From NCBI GenBank assembly GCA_017470145.1, contig JAFUFB010000030.1:62001-126000 (forward strand): a stretch of DNA of 64,000 nucleotides, in the 5' to 3' direction. Positions 1 to 9,232 of this stretch are shown here, in pieces. This DNA comes from Clostridia bacterium. Lineage in GTDB: Bacteria > Bacillota > Clostridia > Christensenellales > Aristaeellaceae. Both the position numbers and the translations under genes were made by a program. The notes under the pieces are model-generated. The model did no database searches, was not told the DNA's origin, and saw only the letters and a list, made by a program, of their open reading frames with translations. The stretch's first letter is position 1, and every line of letters starts with the position of its first letter.

Positions 1-348
1 CAGGTCGATATTTGCCTGGATCGCGGGCAGCTGATCCAGATACTCGTCCAGCGGCAGAATCAGATTGCTTTCAGCGGCAATCAGCATTTCTTGCTGTTCC
101 AGCCACATGACATCCGCCAGATCGCCCGAAGCCAATTGTGCCTGCAGCTTTTCAGTGCTATAGGGAACAACTTCGATGGTAAGACCACGATCAGCGAAGT
201 ACTTTCCGAGTCCGCCGGACAGCTCACCGCTGCCAGACATAGCATTGTTGCCAAAGTAGGTGATCTTCACAGTTTCATCCGCCGAAGCAAAGCTCAAGCA
301 GGAAAAAGCCATCAAGAACGCCAGGGCCAAACCAAGGATCTTTTTCAT
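1..348 (-). CDS. Sugar ABC transporter substrate-binding protein, N-terminal part (cut by window edge)
   Basis: The first 116 codons of an extracellular solute-binding protein; the rest lies left of the window. It opens with a Lys-Lys start, a hydrophobic stretch and a likely type I cleavage site after ASA near residue 24; there is no good lipobox. The mature part begins with a strand typical of family 1 binding proteins (VKITYFG). An AAGGAGG ribosome site sits 7 bases upstream. It is the third gene after two sugar permeases, so it should capture the sugar that those permeases import. The substrate is not visible; the divergent beta-galactosidases suggest a galactoside or its oligomers. Confidence 0.85.
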   Translation of the reverse strand, partial: MKKILGLALAFLMAFSCLSFASADETVKITYFGNNAMSGSGELSGGLGKYFADRGLTIEVVPYSTEKLQAQLASGDLADVMWLEQQEMLIAAESNLILPLDEYLDQLPAIQANIDL

Positions 349-398
349 GGGAAACCCTCCTTAAATATTTTTAGGGCTACTGCCCTTGGGAAACTGAG

Positions 399-1328
399 TC
401 ATCCTTTCACCGCGCCAATCATTACACCCTGAACATAATAGCGCTGGATAAAGGGATATACACAGATGATGGGCACGATGGTAATCACAGTCATGGTGTT
501 ACGCACAGCAGTAGTAGATACCTTTGTGGCCGCATCCAGCATGCTCAGATCTGTCAGATTGTTCAAGCTCTTCGCCAACGCCGCCGCCTGGTTAAGATAT
601 TCATACAGCTGGAACTGCATGGTATACAGCCGGGAATCGGTAATGTAGAGCAGCGTATCCAGGTAGGAATTCCACGCGCCTACCGCGTTGAACAGCGCTA
701 TGGTTGCCAGGATGGGCGTGGACAGTGGGAAAACGATATGCACAAACCGGTGGAAATAATTGGCGCCGTCGATCTGCGCAGATTCTTCCAGCGCGGCTGG
801 CAAGGATTCAATGAAGGTTTTGACGAGCACCACGTTGTAAACCTTAATCAACCCAGGAATGATGTATACCCAGAAATTGTTCAGCAGCCCCAGCATGCGG
901 ATATTCATATACACCGGAATCATTCCCGCGGAGAAATACATAGTAATGATGGTAAACCGATACAGGAATTTACGGCCTTTCATGTGCTCCTTGGTAAACA
1001 GATAACCCAGGATCGTGGTAAACACCAGCGGAATGAAGGTACCCAGGACTGTTCGCAAAACGGAGATGAACACGGAATTCATCACATTGCTTAGCTTAAA
1101 GATGTTGATATAATTCTGAAAATGAACACCTATCGGGGCATACATGACCAGACCCAAATCCACATAATCGTTGCGGCTGATGGTGTTGATCACCAAATAG
1201 TAAAAGGGATAGATGCAAATTAGCCCCAGCAGGAAGAAGACGGTGTAATTGATGGTATGAAAGATTTTATCTTCCCGGGACATCCGCTTTTTATGGGGGC
1301 GAATGTTTGCAGCCTTATTAACTTCCAT
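399..1328 (-). CDS. Carbohydrate ABC transporter permease (YtcP/LplC-like)
   Basis: A 309-residue inner-membrane permease of the MalG/LplC type with about six membrane segments and the cytoplasmic EAA loop (around ALEESAQIDGAN) that docks on the ATPase. An ATG at 1349 overlaps the stop of the upstream permease as TGATG, but the ATG at 1328 has a GGGAGG site at the right distance, so I chose it; coupled initiation at 1349 is possible. Together with the preceding permease it would form the channel. No ATPase gene is present here, as is usual for Lpl/YtcP-type systems that share an MsmX-like ATPase. Substrate is inferred from the neighbouring beta-galactosidases. Confidence 0.9.
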   Translation of the reverse strand: MEVNKAANIRPHKKRMSREDKIFHTINYTVFFLLGLICIYPFYYLVINTISRNDYVDLGLVMYAPIGVHFQNYINIFKLSNVMNSVFISVLRTVLGTFIPLVFTTILGYLFTKEHMKGRKFLYRFTIITMYFSAGMIPVYMNIRMLGLLNNFWVYIIPGLIKVYNVVLVKTFIESLPAALEESAQIDGANYFHRFVHIVFPLSTPILATIALFNAVGAWNSYLDTLLYITDSRLYTMQFQLYEYLNQAAALAKSLNNLTDLSMLDAATKVSTTAVRNTMTVITIVPIICVYPFIQRYYVQGVMIGAVKG

Positions 1329-1348
1329 TGATTTTCCCTCCCTTTCCA

Positions 1349-2296
1349 TCAGAACATGCTGGTTCCGCGCACCTTTTTACTGGCCCAGTTGGCGCTGGCA
1401 AAAAGGATCACCGCAATCACGGACTTCATCATACCCACGGCGGTAGAATAGGATATCAGGCCAGAGCCAATGCCCATGTTATACACATACAGATCCAAGG
1501 TTTCTATGAAGGGCTTGGTCATCGCATTGCTGAATAATTGCTGTTGCTCCATTCCAGTGTTCAGGAAGTTACCAATGCCCATCACCAACAGCACGAAATA
1601 AGTCGGAATCAATTGGGGCAGAACGATGTTCCAGATGCGCCGCATCCGGCCTGCGCCATCCACCTCGGCAGCTTCCAGCACCTCATGATCAATACCCGCC
1701 ACAGCCGCCAAATAAACGATTGCGTTCCAGCCTAGAGATTTCCACAGGCTCAGCAGCGCCATTTTTAACCACACATGGTCGCTGGAGGTCAGGAAAGAAA
1801 TCCCGTTTTCGATCAGCCCCATGTCCTTGAGCATGTTGTTGATAAAGCCGGTGTCCACCGCCAGCATGCCATAGGCCAGCGCGTAAATAATGACCCAGGA
1901 AATAAAGTTTGGCAAGGTGGTTACCGTCTGGGTGATCTTGCGGAAACGGGTGGACTTCATTTCATTAAGAAACACCGCGAAAAACATAGGCAGCGGCGTA
2001 AATAGGTAGCCAATCAACTGCATGCCCAGCGTGTTTCGCAGCACTTCCATCAGGCGGTTTCGCATCACGGGCTGCACGAACAGCGTTGTGAAGTTTTCCC
2101 ATCCTACGAAGGGGCTATTCGTCAGAGAACGCCCCGGACGGTAGGAAACAAATGCAAAGGACCAGCCCCATAGCGGCAGGTAGTGAAAAATGAAAATGTA
2201 AAGGATGAAGGGAATGGCCATCCAAAACAGTTTCCATCCATCCTTATCCTGTAGGGTTCGGGTCCTCCCCCGACTCTTCTTCGTCACTGCTGTCAT
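1349..2296 (-). CDS. Carbohydrate ABC transporter permease (LplB/YteP-like)
   Basis: A 315-residue permease of the MalF/LplB type. It has an N-terminal basic cytoplasmic tail, about six membrane segments and an EAA loop (LEAAEVDGAG) near residue 235. The reading frame is open to 2392, but the ATG at 2296 follows a GAGGAGG site by 8 bases and gives the usual family length. It is the first gene of the minus-strand transporter operon and its stop overlaps an ATG of the next permease. It diverges from the YesN-type regulator gene, which probably controls both sides. Confidence 0.9.
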   Translation of the reverse strand: MTAVTKKSRGRTRTLQDKDGWKLFWMAIPFILYIFIFHYLPLWGWSFAFVSYRPGRSLTNSPFVGWENFTTLFVQPVMRNRLMEVLRNTLGMQLIGYLFTPLPMFFAVFLNEMKSTRFRKITQTVTTLPNFISWVIIYALAYGMLAVDTGFINNMLKDMGLIENGISFLTSSDHVWLKMALLSLWKSLGWNAIVYLAAVAGIDHEVLEAAEVDGAGRMRRIWNIVLPQLIPTYFVLLVMGIGNFLNTGMEQQQLFSNAMTKPFIETLDLYVYNMGIGSGLISYSTAVGMMKSVIAVILFASANWASKKVRGTSMF

Positions 2297-2365
2297 CCAT
2301 AAGCCTCCTCTCCCTCGATTCACCGGCATTGTAACATCTGGCAAGAAAATACGTAAATATGAACA

Positions 2366-2392
2366 ATTATACTTTTTGTGGAAAATTATCAA
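2366..2392 (-). promoter_or_regulatory. Possible promoter of the sugar ABC operon
   Basis: TTGATA and a perfect TATAAT on the minus strand, but with only 15 bases between them, upstream of the permease start at 2296. The short spacing makes it uncertain; an activator such as the neighbouring response regulator may compensate. Confidence 0.35.
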
Positions 2393-2419
2393 TTCCTTTT
2401 AGAAAGGGTTGATCTTTCA

Positions 2420-2449
2420 TTGCTTTTGGCCGATTTGTTATGCTATCAT
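2420..2449 (+). promoter_or_regulatory. Possible promoter of the regulator-GH2-GH42 operon
   Basis: TTGCTT and TATCAT separated by 18 bases, 25 bases before the regulator start codon at 2474, which has an AGGGGGGAAG ribosome site. It matches the consensus only partly. Confidence 0.4.
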
Positions 2450-2473
2450 GCTGGGGCAAAAGGGGGGAAGAAA

Positions 2474-3934
2474 ATGAACGATGTACTGCTGGTAGACGAT
2501 GAAAGCGCGGTGCTGGAAGGTCTGACCAATGCGCTGGATTGGGCGGAGTTTGGATTCAAACATGTTCTCTCCGCCCAAAGCGCCCAGGAGGCCATGCTGC
2601 TGATGCGCGATCATCCCGTGGACCTGCTTCTGCTGGATATCCTCATGCCTGGCATGAACGGCTTGGAAATGTTGAAAACCATTCGTTCTCGCTATCCCCG
2701 CATACACTGCGTACTCATATCCGCTCACAGTAAGTTCGAATACGCCCAAGAGGCCATTCGCCTGAATGTGGAAAACTATTTGCTGAAGCCCGTGGATTTA
2801 AATGAGCTTCGAGAAACGGTTTACCGGGCTGTGGAAAATATCAATCAGGATGCTGAAAGCTTCCATAATCTGTTTGAGCGCAATGTTCTGGAAAGATGGC
2901 TTTATGGCCGCATCACTACGGATGAATTGGTGGAGCACAGTCGGTTTACCGGCTATAACGTGCTCATGCGCCGATATTTTTCGCTATGCGTCCGGGGTAA
3001 GTCATCCGTCGACGCCTGCCTGCGAGCCCTCGTCTCCGCCCTCCAGGTGCAATATCCTGCCTATCTATTGTCAGAAGAGGGAGAGGGCTTCCTATTAACA
3101 GGAGGACGAGATATTACCTGGGATATTCTCTCCCAACTACTCTCCCCTGTCGCATCCGCTTTCCCTGGTTTAGTGATATCCTGTGGCTCCTGCGCAAACG
3201 GCAGCGGAGAAGTGAACAAGAGTTTAACGGATGCCAGGATCGTACAGGAATATGCCAGGCTGACTAACCGCAAAGGCTTCCTGGCCTATGATGAGATTTC
3301 AGAAAATATGCTGTCCATTCAACAGTTATCCTCGCTGAACGATGCGCTCTCCGCCCAGGCTCCGGAAAGGAAGGTCAGCGAATGGGTCCGGATTTCCCTG
3401 GGGCATGGCGAAAACAGTGAATCCACCATCCGTCATCTTTACGCCATCACCTGCTTAGCCATGCTTGAATCCGCCAAGGAAACCATCTCCCAAGATGTAA
3501 AGCTGCCTGTAATGGCTCCACCTTATACGCCCGATCATCTCCAACAAGCGCTAAAGGAAGCCGTTTCCCTGCTGTCATCTGCCCAGGAAAGAGAGCGCCA
3601 GGACTATTCTCCCGTTGTCAATCGCATGATCCATTATATCAACGAAAACCTGACAGGCGCCCTTTCCATCAAGCAATTCTGCGCTCAATCCAAAACGAAC
3701 GCTGCTTACATTGGTCGACTTTTCAAAGAAGAGACAGGCATGTATTTCAGCGATTACGTCAGTATTCTGCGCATTCGTAAAGCAAAATTGCTTTTAAGCA
3801 GCAGCAATCAAGCCATTGGTGACATTGCCCGCCAAGTAGGCATTTACGACGTAAGCTATTTCACCCAATGCTTCAAGAAGCAAGAGCGCATGTCTCCCAC
3901 GCAGTATCGGCAATCCTTACAAAACACCAAATAA
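2474..3934 (+). CDS. Response regulator with AraC-type DNA-binding domain (YesN-like)
   Basis: 486 residues. Residues 1-120 form a receiver domain with acidic pocket D8/D9, phosphoacceptor D55 and conserved K105. The last ~100 residues are an AraC/XylS double helix-turn-helix, ending in the family signature around VGIYDVSYFTQCFKK. The middle is a YesN-type linker. The frame is open upstream to 2378, but the ATG at 2474 starts the receiver strand directly. Such regulators work with a YesM-type histidine kinase that senses extracellular sugar; none is in the window. The gene is followed 15 bases later by a beta-galactosidase and diverges from a sugar ABC operon, so it probably activates both. 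Confidence 0.92.
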   Translation: MNDVLLVDDESAVLEGLTNALDWAEFGFKHVLSAQSAQEAMLLMRDHPVDLLLLDILMPGMNGLEMLKTIRSRYPRIHCVLISAHSKFEYAQEAIRLNVENYLLKPVDLNELRETVYRAVENINQDAESFHNLFERNVLERWLYGRITTDELVEHSRFTGYNVLMRRYFSLCVRGKSSVDACLRALVSALQVQYPAYLLSEEGEGFLLTGGRDITWDILSQLLSPVASAFPGLVISCGSCANGSGEVNKSLTDARIVQEYARLTNRKGFLAYDEISENMLSIQQLSSLNDALSAQAPERKVSEWVRISLGHGENSESTIRHLYAITCLAMLESAKETISQDVKLPVMAPPYTPDHLQQALKEAVSLLSSAQERERQDYSPVVNRMIHYINENLTGALSIKQFCAQSKTNAAYIGRLFKEETGMYFSDYVSILRIRKAKLLLSSSNQAIGDIARQVGIYDVSYFTQCFKKQERMSPTQYRQSLQNTK

Positions 3935-3949
3935 AAAAGGAGCGATTTC

Positions 3950-6325
3950 ATGGAAAAGCATCGTATTCCCCTCCTGGATGGATGGCGGTTTTGCCTGACC
4001 GCGGATCCGCAAGCCGTATGTTCCTCTTACTCTGATGAAGCCTGGCGCATTGTTGACCTGCCTCATGACTGGCAAATCGAGCAGCCGCGGCAAGAAAACG
4101 CCATTGATCGACAGGGCTTCTTCCCGCGGGAACATATTGGCGTTTATCGGCTTCATTTCTCTCCAGATACAGCCTGGCAGGGAAAGCAGATTCGCGTACT
4201 ATTCGACGGAGTGCAGCATTTTTCCACCGTCTATTTAAATGATGTACAGGTAGGCGCCCGGCCCTATGGCTATGTGCCTTTTCTGTGCGACCTAACGGAG
4301 GCATTGCGTTTCGGGGAGGAAAATATATTAGCCGTCCGGGTGGATAATAGCGACCCCTCTGGCGGTGTATGGACTTCAAACGGCGGGGATCGATGGTATT
4401 CCGGCGCGGGAATTTATCGCAAGGTATGGCTGCTGGTTCAGGAGAAAACCCATATCGCTCATGACAGCATCCGTATTGTTGCAGCCCCCCTCAACCATGG
4501 TCCAAACGGGGATGTGCCGGATGTGGCAGGGATTCGATGCGACAAAGCCAGCGTTTCCTTCCACGCGGAAATCGAGAATCCCCAGGAAGGCACGACCTTG
4601 CACGCGGCGTTTTATGACCAGGAAGGAAATCTGGTTCATGAGGAGGAAAGCAACGCGGAAGCCATTGTTCAGAAAGAGTTTGCATTGAAAAGTCCCCTTC
4701 TCTGGACCCTGGAAAAGCCCTCCCTGTATCGCGCAGAATTCACCTTGAAGGAAAAGGACGCCCTGTTGGATGCTCATGAAGTCCGTTTTGGCGTCCGTAC
4801 CGCCGTCTTTGACGAAGAGGATGGTTTTGTTTTAAATGGAACGAAAACGAAGATGTTTGGCGTCAACCTGCATCATGATGGCGGAGCGGTAGGCGCAGCA
4901 GTTCCTGTAGAAATCTGGCGGCGTAGGCTTTCTACGCTGAAATCCTTAGGCGTGAATACGATCCGCGCCTCCCATAACCCCATGGCGGAGGAAGTGTACG
5001 ACCTGTGCGATGAAATGGGCTTCCTGGTGGTGGATGAGCTCTACGACAAGTGGATCGGCAGCAGCATGTACTTCGACGCCCTGTATGAACAATGGCATGA
5101 GCAGGATTTGTCCGCCATGATTCGAAGGGATTTTAATCACCCTTCCGTGGTGCTCTGGAGCGTGGGGAACGAGGTGAGAGGACAATACAGCGAACAGTTT
5201 TTCCGCTGTCTGGAGGAGATGTGTTCCCTGACTCGCAAAATGGATCCCTCGCGCGCTGTCACAGCCGCCTTGATTATGTTTGTGCTGCCAGAATACAATG
5301 ACACCACTCCCCTGGGTAAACGTCTATCAATCGCCCGCCGCTATGCCGACATTGTGGATGTGTTTTCCTGCAATTATATGGAGCACTACTACGAGAAGCT
5401 GCGGGAGAGCGGCATGCGGAAGCCGATCCTGGGAACGGAGGTACGCATGTATTACAAGCATGACGATCGCTTCCAGGATAGCGTCACAGTGAAGCTGGAA
5501 TCCCCCTATGAGATCGTCAAGAAGCATGACTATGTATGCGGCGCCCTGGTCTGGGCCGGCATTGACTATTTGGGCGAGGCGCCCTTCTGGCCCCTGCGGG
5601 GCTGGACCGGAAATTTGCTGGATTCCACAGGCGATATCAAGACTCGCGCCTGGTATTGTGCAGCCCAGTGGATGAACACCCCCGTTCTCAAGCTGGCAGT
5701 CTATGATGAAACTGAGCCCTGGGATGGATGCCGAGGAATGTGGGGCTTCCCTCAAATGCGCAGGCACTGGAACTATACCCAGTTCGAAAAGGTATTCCAC
5801 GTAGCGGTGATGACCAATTGTGACATGGTAAAGTTGTACCAGAACAACCAGACCGTGCGCACCGCTTATCTTTCCGATTTTGAGGATGGCATGGTGCACT
5901 TCTATCTGCCCTATATCCCTGGCACATTGCGCGCGGAAGGATATCGCGGAGGATGTAAAGTCGCGGAAGATATCCTGTATTCCGATCACGAGGCAGAAAG
6001 CTTAATCGTCACCGCAGATCTAAGCGAATTGCCCGCCGATGGCCACAGCGTAGCACTGATTGATCTGGAAATCAGGGACAAACATGGTATTCGCTATGAA
6101 CTGGAAGATCGAGCCTTTACATGGGAAGCAGAAGGCACTCCCTGTGAAATTCGGATCGACAACGGCAATGCCTGGTCCGTGCTTCCTTTCGATATCCACG
6201 AAATGCCTCTTCACAACGGACACATGCTGGTTATCCTTCGGGCAGGCCATGAAAAAGGAAAAATACTGCTGCATCTACGCGTGCAAGGCTTTGAAGAGAA
6301 AGCCATCGAAATCAATCTGATTTAA
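3950..6325 (+). CDS. Beta-galactosidase-like glycoside hydrolase, family GH2
   Basis: 791 residues with the GH2 order: N-terminal sugar-binding jelly roll (WRIVDLPHDW, residues ~40-60), Ig-like domain, TIM barrel, then C-terminal beta domains. Two catalytic glutamates are visible: acid/base E408 in WSVGNE and nucleophile E497 in ILGTE. The barrel also has the conserved IRASHNP. No signal peptide, so it acts in the cytoplasm on imported oligosaccharides. It sits between the regulator and a GH42 enzyme in one operon. GH2 also includes beta-glucuronidases and beta-mannosidases; beta-galactosidase is favoured by the GH42 partner. An AAGGAG site precedes the start. Confidence 0.88.
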   Translation: MEKHRIPLLDGWRFCLTADPQAVCSSYSDEAWRIVDLPHDWQIEQPRQENAIDRQGFFPREHIGVYRLHFSPDTAWQGKQIRVLFDGVQHFSTVYLNDVQVGARPYGYVPFLCDLTEALRFGEENILAVRVDNSDPSGGVWTSNGGDRWYSGAGIYRKVWLLVQEKTHIAHDSIRIVAAPLNHGPNGDVPDVAGIRCDKASVSFHAEIENPQEGTTLHAAFYDQEGNLVHEEESNAEAIVQKEFALKSPLLWTLEKPSLYRAEFTLKEKDALLDAHEVRFGVRTAVFDEEDGFVLNGTKTKMFGVNLHHDGGAVGAAVPVEIWRRRLSTLKSLGVNTIRASHNPMAEEVYDLCDEMGFLVVDELYDKWIGSSMYFDALYEQWHEQDLSAMIRRDFNHPSVVLWSVGNEVRGQYSEQFFRCLEEMCSLTRKMDPSRAVTAALIMFVLPEYNDTTPLGKRLSIARRYADIVDVFSCNYMEHYYEKLRESGMRKPILGTEVRMYYKHDDRFQDSVTVKLESPYEIVKKHDYVCGALVWAGIDYLGEAPFWPLRGWTGNLLDSTGDIKTRAWYCAAQWMNTPVLKLAVYDETEPWDGCRGMWGFPQMRRHWNYTQFEKVFHVAVMTNCDMVKLYQNNQTVRTAYLSDFEDGMVHFYLPYIPGTLRAEGYRGGCKVAEDILYSDHEAESLIVTADLSELPADGHSVALIDLEIRDKHGIRYELEDRAFTWEAEGTPCEIRIDNGNAWSVLPFDIHEMPLHNGHMLVILRAGHEKGKILLHLRVQGFEEKAIEINLI

Positions 6326-6342
6326 TCAAAGGGGTCATTCTC

Positions 6343-8361
6343 ATGGTAAATTATGATAAATTGTATATCGGAACCAATTACCATCCCCACGATTGGACGC
6401 CGGAACGATGGCGTGTGGATATCGCCATGATGAAGGAGGCCGGCTTTGAGTTAGTTCGCCTGGGCCACCTGATGTGGGACAGTTTTGAACCGGAGGATGG
6501 CATATACACCTTCGATTGGTTCGATGAGGTGATGGATTTATTCGCGGAAGCGGGAATCGGCGTAGTCTTGGATATCTCCTTGCGCCCCGCGCCTATCTGG
6601 GTGCATGAGAAAGCCCCCGGGTGCAGCATTCATGATAAAGCGGGACATTCCTGCGCCGCAGTTCGTCGCTATATGGAGGATGTGACTGACCCGGATTATC
6701 AGCGCTACGCCTTCCGCTTTGCGCGAGCGCTGATCGCCCGCTATCAGCATCATCCGGCCCTGTTTTGCTTTGGCCTGTGCAATGAACAGGGAGCCGGCTG
6801 GATGTCCTTTTCGGAAGGATCGCTGTCCCACTTTCAGCGCTGGCTCAAAAACAAATATGATAGCATTGAGGCGCTCAATAAAGCCTGGTCCACCCAGCGC
6901 TGGTGTCGTCGATTGCGCTCCTTCGAGGATGTATTATTCCCCGAGACCACCATCGCCCGGGGCGCGCCAGAACCTTGGTTGGATATGCGTCGCTTTTTTT
7001 CCGACGGCATTGGAGAATTTCTTGTCCAGTTATCTCAGTTGGTAGAGGAATGCGCTCCCGGGGTTCCGCACTCCTCCAATCATTATTCCGGCCACAAGAA
7101 TATCGGTTTCGATTTACTCAAGTATACGGATGGTTTTGTGGATTATCCCGGCGTAGGCCACTACCCGGATTATGTGATGAACGAGCAGGTGCAATATACC
7201 TTTACCACCATTCAAGAGCGTTTGAACGAACAGGAGAAACCCATGTGGTTTCTGGAATTCATTTCCGGCGCTAACAGCATCTATTCTGGTCCTGAAGGAT
7301 ATGTGCGGATGCAGGCCTTCCTATGCCTCCAGCATCGGTTGCAAATGCTGCTGGGATGGACCTGGCGAACTATGTTGGGCGGCGAGGAGCAGTTTTATAA
7401 CGGATTGCTTGGGCATGATGCCGTTCCAAATCCTGTATATTTCGAATACGCACAGATCGCAAAAGATTTTCGTAAGCTGGAAAAATATGCTTTCCCCTAC
7501 CTTCCCCATCCGGAAATTGCAGTCGCTTTTCATCAGGACAGCCTATGGGCGGCGGAATATTCCACAACGCATTTTGCCCTGCCCTATACCCAGGCCATCC
7601 TGTATGCGCAAAAGGCCTTGTTCTATCAGAATCGGGATTACAACATGGTCAATCTTCGAAATCTAAAAAAGAAATACAAGCTATTGATTGTTCCAGAACA
7701 GATCATCATGGATCCCGTTTCCGCCCAGACCATCCGGAATTACGTCCTGGAGGGAGGCTCCGTACTCATGACCGGTTATTCCGCCACGCTGGATGAAACA
7801 GGCAAAGTATTTGATACACCTCGTCCCGGCTTGCTGAGTGATGTTTTTGGCATCCGGGTGGCAGGTTTCGACCGCGCCGGACGCCCAGATTGCGCGGGAG
7901 ACATTCAGCCTGCAAACAGAACAATCACCAGGGGAAGCGAAAGCCTTTCTTTCCATGCGGATTACGTGGAGCGCATCGAGCTGCAGGATGCAACCACCTT
8001 CGCCGCCCTGGAAAATGGGCAATGCTGCGTTTCCGTCCATTTCTTTGGGAAAGGAAAGGCCTATTACCTGGCTCCCGAAAGCAATGCAGAGCTGCTTTCC
8101 TGGATGATTGACCAATTGTCGGAGGAATTGGAGCTTTCAGCACCGCCCACCGCGCCGGAAGGGGTACAAGCCCGGCAGATCGCCCCTGACCAAATTTTTT
8201 ATGTCAACACGACAAACAGGGCCAAGAAGGTTTCCCTTCCATCTGCTGCTTATGGTGTGTTGTCAGAAAAAGAGTATCAGACAGAATTTCTCCTCGCTCC
8301 TTACGATGGGGAATTGTTGATCACTCATTCAGCAGAAAACCATGCTGGAAGCCAAACGTAA
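6343..8361 (+). CDS. Beta-galactosidase, family GH42
   Basis: 672 residues. The A domain (TIM barrel) begins with the family hallmark GTNYHPHDW and MKEAGFELVRLG. The acid/base is E148 (LCNEQGAGW) and the nucleophile E305 (WFLEF), close to the positions known in GH42. The trimerisation domain follows (~390-600) and a small C-terminal beta domain. No signal peptide. GH42 enzymes cleave beta-1,3, beta-1,4 or beta-1,6 galactosides, often from arabinogalactan or milk oligosaccharides. It is the last gene of the operon, 17 bases after the GH2 gene, and a strong terminator follows. Confidence 0.93.
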   Translation: MVNYDKLYIGTNYHPHDWTPERWRVDIAMMKEAGFELVRLGHLMWDSFEPEDGIYTFDWFDEVMDLFAEAGIGVVLDISLRPAPIWVHEKAPGCSIHDKAGHSCAAVRRYMEDVTDPDYQRYAFRFARALIARYQHHPALFCFGLCNEQGAGWMSFSEGSLSHFQRWLKNKYDSIEALNKAWSTQRWCRRLRSFEDVLFPETTIARGAPEPWLDMRRFFSDGIGEFLVQLSQLVEECAPGVPHSSNHYSGHKNIGFDLLKYTDGFVDYPGVGHYPDYVMNEQVQYTFTTIQERLNEQEKPMWFLEFISGANSIYSGPEGYVRMQAFLCLQHRLQMLLGWTWRTMLGGEEQFYNGLLGHDAVPNPVYFEYAQIAKDFRKLEKYAFPYLPHPEIAVAFHQDSLWAAEYSTTHFALPYTQAILYAQKALFYQNRDYNMVNLRNLKKKYKLLIVPEQIIMDPVSAQTIRNYVLEGGSVLMTGYSATLDETGKVFDTPRPGLLSDVFGIRVAGFDRAGRPDCAGDIQPANRTITRGSESLSFHADYVERIELQDATTFAALENGQCCVSVHFFGKGKAYYLAPESNAELLSWMIDQLSEELELSAPPTAPEGVQARQIAPDQIFYVNTTNRAKKVSLPSAAYGVLSEKEYQTEFLLAPYDGELLITHSAENHAGSQT

Positions 8362-8376
8362 AACAGCCAAAACGAC

Positions 8377-8413
8377 AAAAGCCAACTGCGTATCAAAGCG
8401 CAGTCGGCTTTTT
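8377..8413. terminator. Bidirectional terminator
   Basis: Hairpin with 14-base arms (AAAAGCCAACTGCG pairing, one mismatch) and a U-run on either strand. It lies between the convergent GH42 gene and the HAD phosphatase gene. Confidence 0.85.
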
Positions 8414-8437
8414 GCCTGTTTCTTGGAATGACGCCTT

Positions 8438-9232
8438 TTACGCCAACCCCAGATGCTCCAGAGCCCGGGCGATGCCATCCTCCTCGGGCCTGGGGGCCAC
8501 ATACCAGCAGCGGCTTTGCAGCTCCTTCGGCGCGTTGCCCATGGCGATGCTATGGGGCACATGGGTCAGCATGGATAGATCATTATTGCTATCCCCAAAG
8601 GCATAGCAATCCTCCAATGTCACCCCCAGCTCTTCTCGGAGAATCTCAATCCCCGCGGCTTTGGAGCATCCCGCAGGCACCACTTCCCAGCCCGCGCCGC
8701 CCCGATCGATGGCCTCAAAGGGGCACCCCATCTTCACCAGAGCCGCCAGCATCTCCTCCACCTGCTTCATTTCCTCGGAGAACACGAACATCTTCACCGC
8801 CCGGAACTCGGGATCGTCCTCCCGAATGATCCGGGTCAGCCCCATCCGGTCCGAAAAGGCCCGAAAGCCCTCGATGGCCGGCCAGGTAGCTCCCTCGGGA
8901 TCAAAGTACATTCCCGTGTCACATTCGTACACCGCCGGCATCTGAACGCTTCGAAGGGCCTGGCGAATGCGCAGGGAGGTGGCCAAATCGTATTCCACCG
9001 CCCGCAGGGTTCTCCCCCGCAGCGTAACCCGGGCGCCGCACCCAGTCACCCTGCCATCCAGCGGAATCTCCGCCAGCCGGGCGTCCATATTGCACAGGGT
9101 GCGGCCCGTGTTGATAAACAGCTGGCAGCCCTTTTCCTTGGCCCGTTTCAATGTCGGAATCACCGTGGGCGGCAGCTGATGATGATCATCAATCAAGGTG
9201 CCATCGATATCAAAAAACAATAGCTTGCTCAT
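8438..9232 (-). CDS. HAD-family phosphatase, Cof type
   Basis: 264 residues, class IIB HAD fold. Motif I is FFDIDGT with nucleophile D8 and acid D10; motif IV is GDSNND near residue 220. A C2-type cap lies between. Such enzymes remove phosphate from sugar phosphates or nucleotides in the cytoplasm. The start overlaps the stop of the GH112 gene by 4 bases (ATGA), so the two are translationally coupled; a sugar phosphate made by the phosphorylase pathway is a plausible but untested substrate. Confidence 0.88.
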   Translation of the reverse strand: MSKLLFFDIDGTLIDDHHQLPPTVIPTLKRAKEKGCQLFINTGRTLCNMDARLAEIPLDGRVTGCGARVTLRGRTLRAVEYDLATSLRIRQALRSVQMPAVYECDTGMYFDPEGATWPAIEGFRAFSDRMGLTRIIREDDPEFRAVKMFVFSEEMKQVEEMLAALVKMGCPFEAIDRGGAGWEVVPAGCSKAAGIEILREELGVTLEDCYAFGDSNNDLSMLTHVPHSIAMGNAPKELQSRCWYVAPRPEEDGIARALEHLGLA

